Source: Apostichopus japonicus (Eukaryota > Echinodermata > Holothuroidea > Aspidochirotida > Stichopodidae). Taken from it: a stretch of 64,000 nucleotides of DNA. The stretch is taken from the NCBI RefSeq assembly GCF_037975245.1, contig NC_092573.1:2294501-2358500 (forward strand), written 5' to 3'. The notes beneath the pieces are model-generated. The model was not told where the DNA came from. It saw only the letters and a list, made by a program, of their open reading frames with translations, and ran no database searches. Below, piece after piece: positions 63,221-64,000 of this stretch (within the stretch, counting starts at the first letter, position 1; the number at the start of each line of letters is the position of its first letter). The translations under genes were made by a program, and so were the position numbers.

Positions 63221-63545
63221 GTAAGTTTATGGGGGCAGTGTTTGCACATTTGTAAATGATTAGTATTGTGGTTACCGATAATAAGTATTGGTGGTAAGCT
63301 ACACCCCATGTCTGTGTGCAGCTCTGGAATTTGTGTAGACCTAGGGGTTGTCAACACTTCTTAGGAGTAAGTAGGGGTTATTTTTTTGTTAGGGGGGAGG
63401 GGGTGTGGAGGTAATGTTTATAAGATCAAAAATTATTGGTATTGTGGTTAGAGTTAATTAGTTATAATGGTAAGCTAATCCCCATGTGTATGTGTAGAGC
63501 TCTGAGGATTGTGTTTGTGTAGAGCTCCGAGGTATAAGGGGTTAC
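63181..63545 (+). repeat. Degenerate tandem copies of the MAU2 exon 14 end and its donor
   Basis: Exon 14 ends CAGCTCTGGGGATCAG, then ACTTCTTAGG and the donor GTAAGT. In the following intron, CCCATGTCTGTGTGCAGCTC (63303) and AACACTTCTTAGGAGTAAGT (63354) repeat that arrangement, and CCCCATGTGTATGTGTAGAG (63480) gives a third partial copy. GGTAAGCTA also recurs (63293, 63467). The later copies have lost the reading frame. Confidence 0.65.
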
Positions 63546-63564
63546 TTGTATGTGTATGTATGTA

Positions 63565-63793
63565 TTTTAGATCCTCCTGCAAGCAGGAACTCGCGAAGAA
63601 GCCTCATTGGCTTATCACAGCCGCAAGCTGACCGAAGTCAGTTTCTTACATTCGTATTTAACCTCCATGATTATGAATTGTTAATTGGCAACAACTCTGT
63701 AACTGGACGACATACATTAATCTGGGAGTGACTCGAACCGGGGACCTTATGATTGAAGGGCACCGGCGTTAACCACTGAGCTAACACTCCGCT
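63565..63793 (-). mobile_element. tRNA-derived SINE
   Basis: On the minus strand the tRNA-like head occupies 63792-63724, with an A box TAGCTCAGTGG (63783-63773) and a B box GGTTCGAGTCA (63739-63729), the internal RNA polymerase III promoter. It is followed by a body of about 150 bases containing GCTTGCGGCTGTGATAAGCC and TTCGCGAGTTCCTGCTTGCA. The tRNA-like head does not fold convincingly, so it is not a gene. The body family was not identified. Confidence 0.75.
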
Positions 63794-64000
63794 TTAGTGT
63801 AACACAACACTTTATTGTAGTCTGCATGAAGCTCTAGGGTAAAGCATTCATTCATACTTGGGCAGTCTATGTACAGCTTTAACCGATCAATAGATCAATA
63901 TGGCTGTTGTGGTTTTAGTTAAATATGATTATCAACACTGGTATTAAGCGCTCACTAAATAACACCTTCTCTTGAGGTCAGCAATCATACGGTGGTAGTT

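Noticed and set aside
63724-63792. Possible tRNA gene (A and B boxes present)
   Set aside because: The cloverleaf is not convincing, and it is continuous with a SINE body; treated as a SINE head.

Overview
This is eukaryotic nuclear DNA from an animal: split genes with GT-AG introns, AT-rich non-coding sequence and many small transposon remnants. The protein matches and the ARSB-type sulfatase suggest an invertebrate deuterostome, most likely an echinoderm. That placement is inference; there is no rRNA or mitochondrial marker here. I rebuilt the genes by joining exons at splice sites and checking that reading phase is kept across every junction. || Layout. (1) 520-6544, minus: an arylsulfatase B-type sulfatase, six coding exons, with its C-terminal exon(s) beyond the left edge. 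A degenerate LINE ORF1 fragment lies in one intron. (2) 6545-17440: no gene recognised. It holds a near-perfect 306-bp tandem duplication, a hAT-like element and two abutting elements filled with a 21-bp palindrome-rich repeat. (3) 17594-25434, plus: SPG21 (maspardin), complete, eight coding exons. (4) 31500-30124, minus: MRPL34 (mitochondrial bL34m), complete in two exons, convergent with SPG21. (5) 31501-49314: about 18 kb of mostly transposon-derived DNA. It contains a TA-flanked foldback, several insertions with hAT-like ends and 8-bp target duplications, three local tandem duplications, a recurring hairpin motif and a minisatellite. A duplicated 'MAARGL' mini-ORF may be the remnant of a first exon. 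(6) 49315-63220, plus: MAU2 (SCC4, cohesin loader subunit), fourteen coding exons visible including an 18-nt microexon; the last exon(s) lie beyond the right edge. Its introns carry a 25-bp minisatellite, a LINE endonuclease fragment, a small MITE and a tRNA-derived SINE. || The genes do not form a pathway. They are housekeeping or lysosomal genes: sulfatase, endosomal alpha/beta-hydrolase-fold protein, mitoribosome protein and cohesin loader. The densest new structure is in the mobile DNA. I can point to exact 8-bp duplications around four insertions, plus two weaker 7-of-8 cases, all with CA...TG ends. A separate 198-199 bp palindromic family has exact 7-bp duplications. I found no viral genes, toxins, CRISPR arrays or RNA genes, and no clearly novel multi-gene system.
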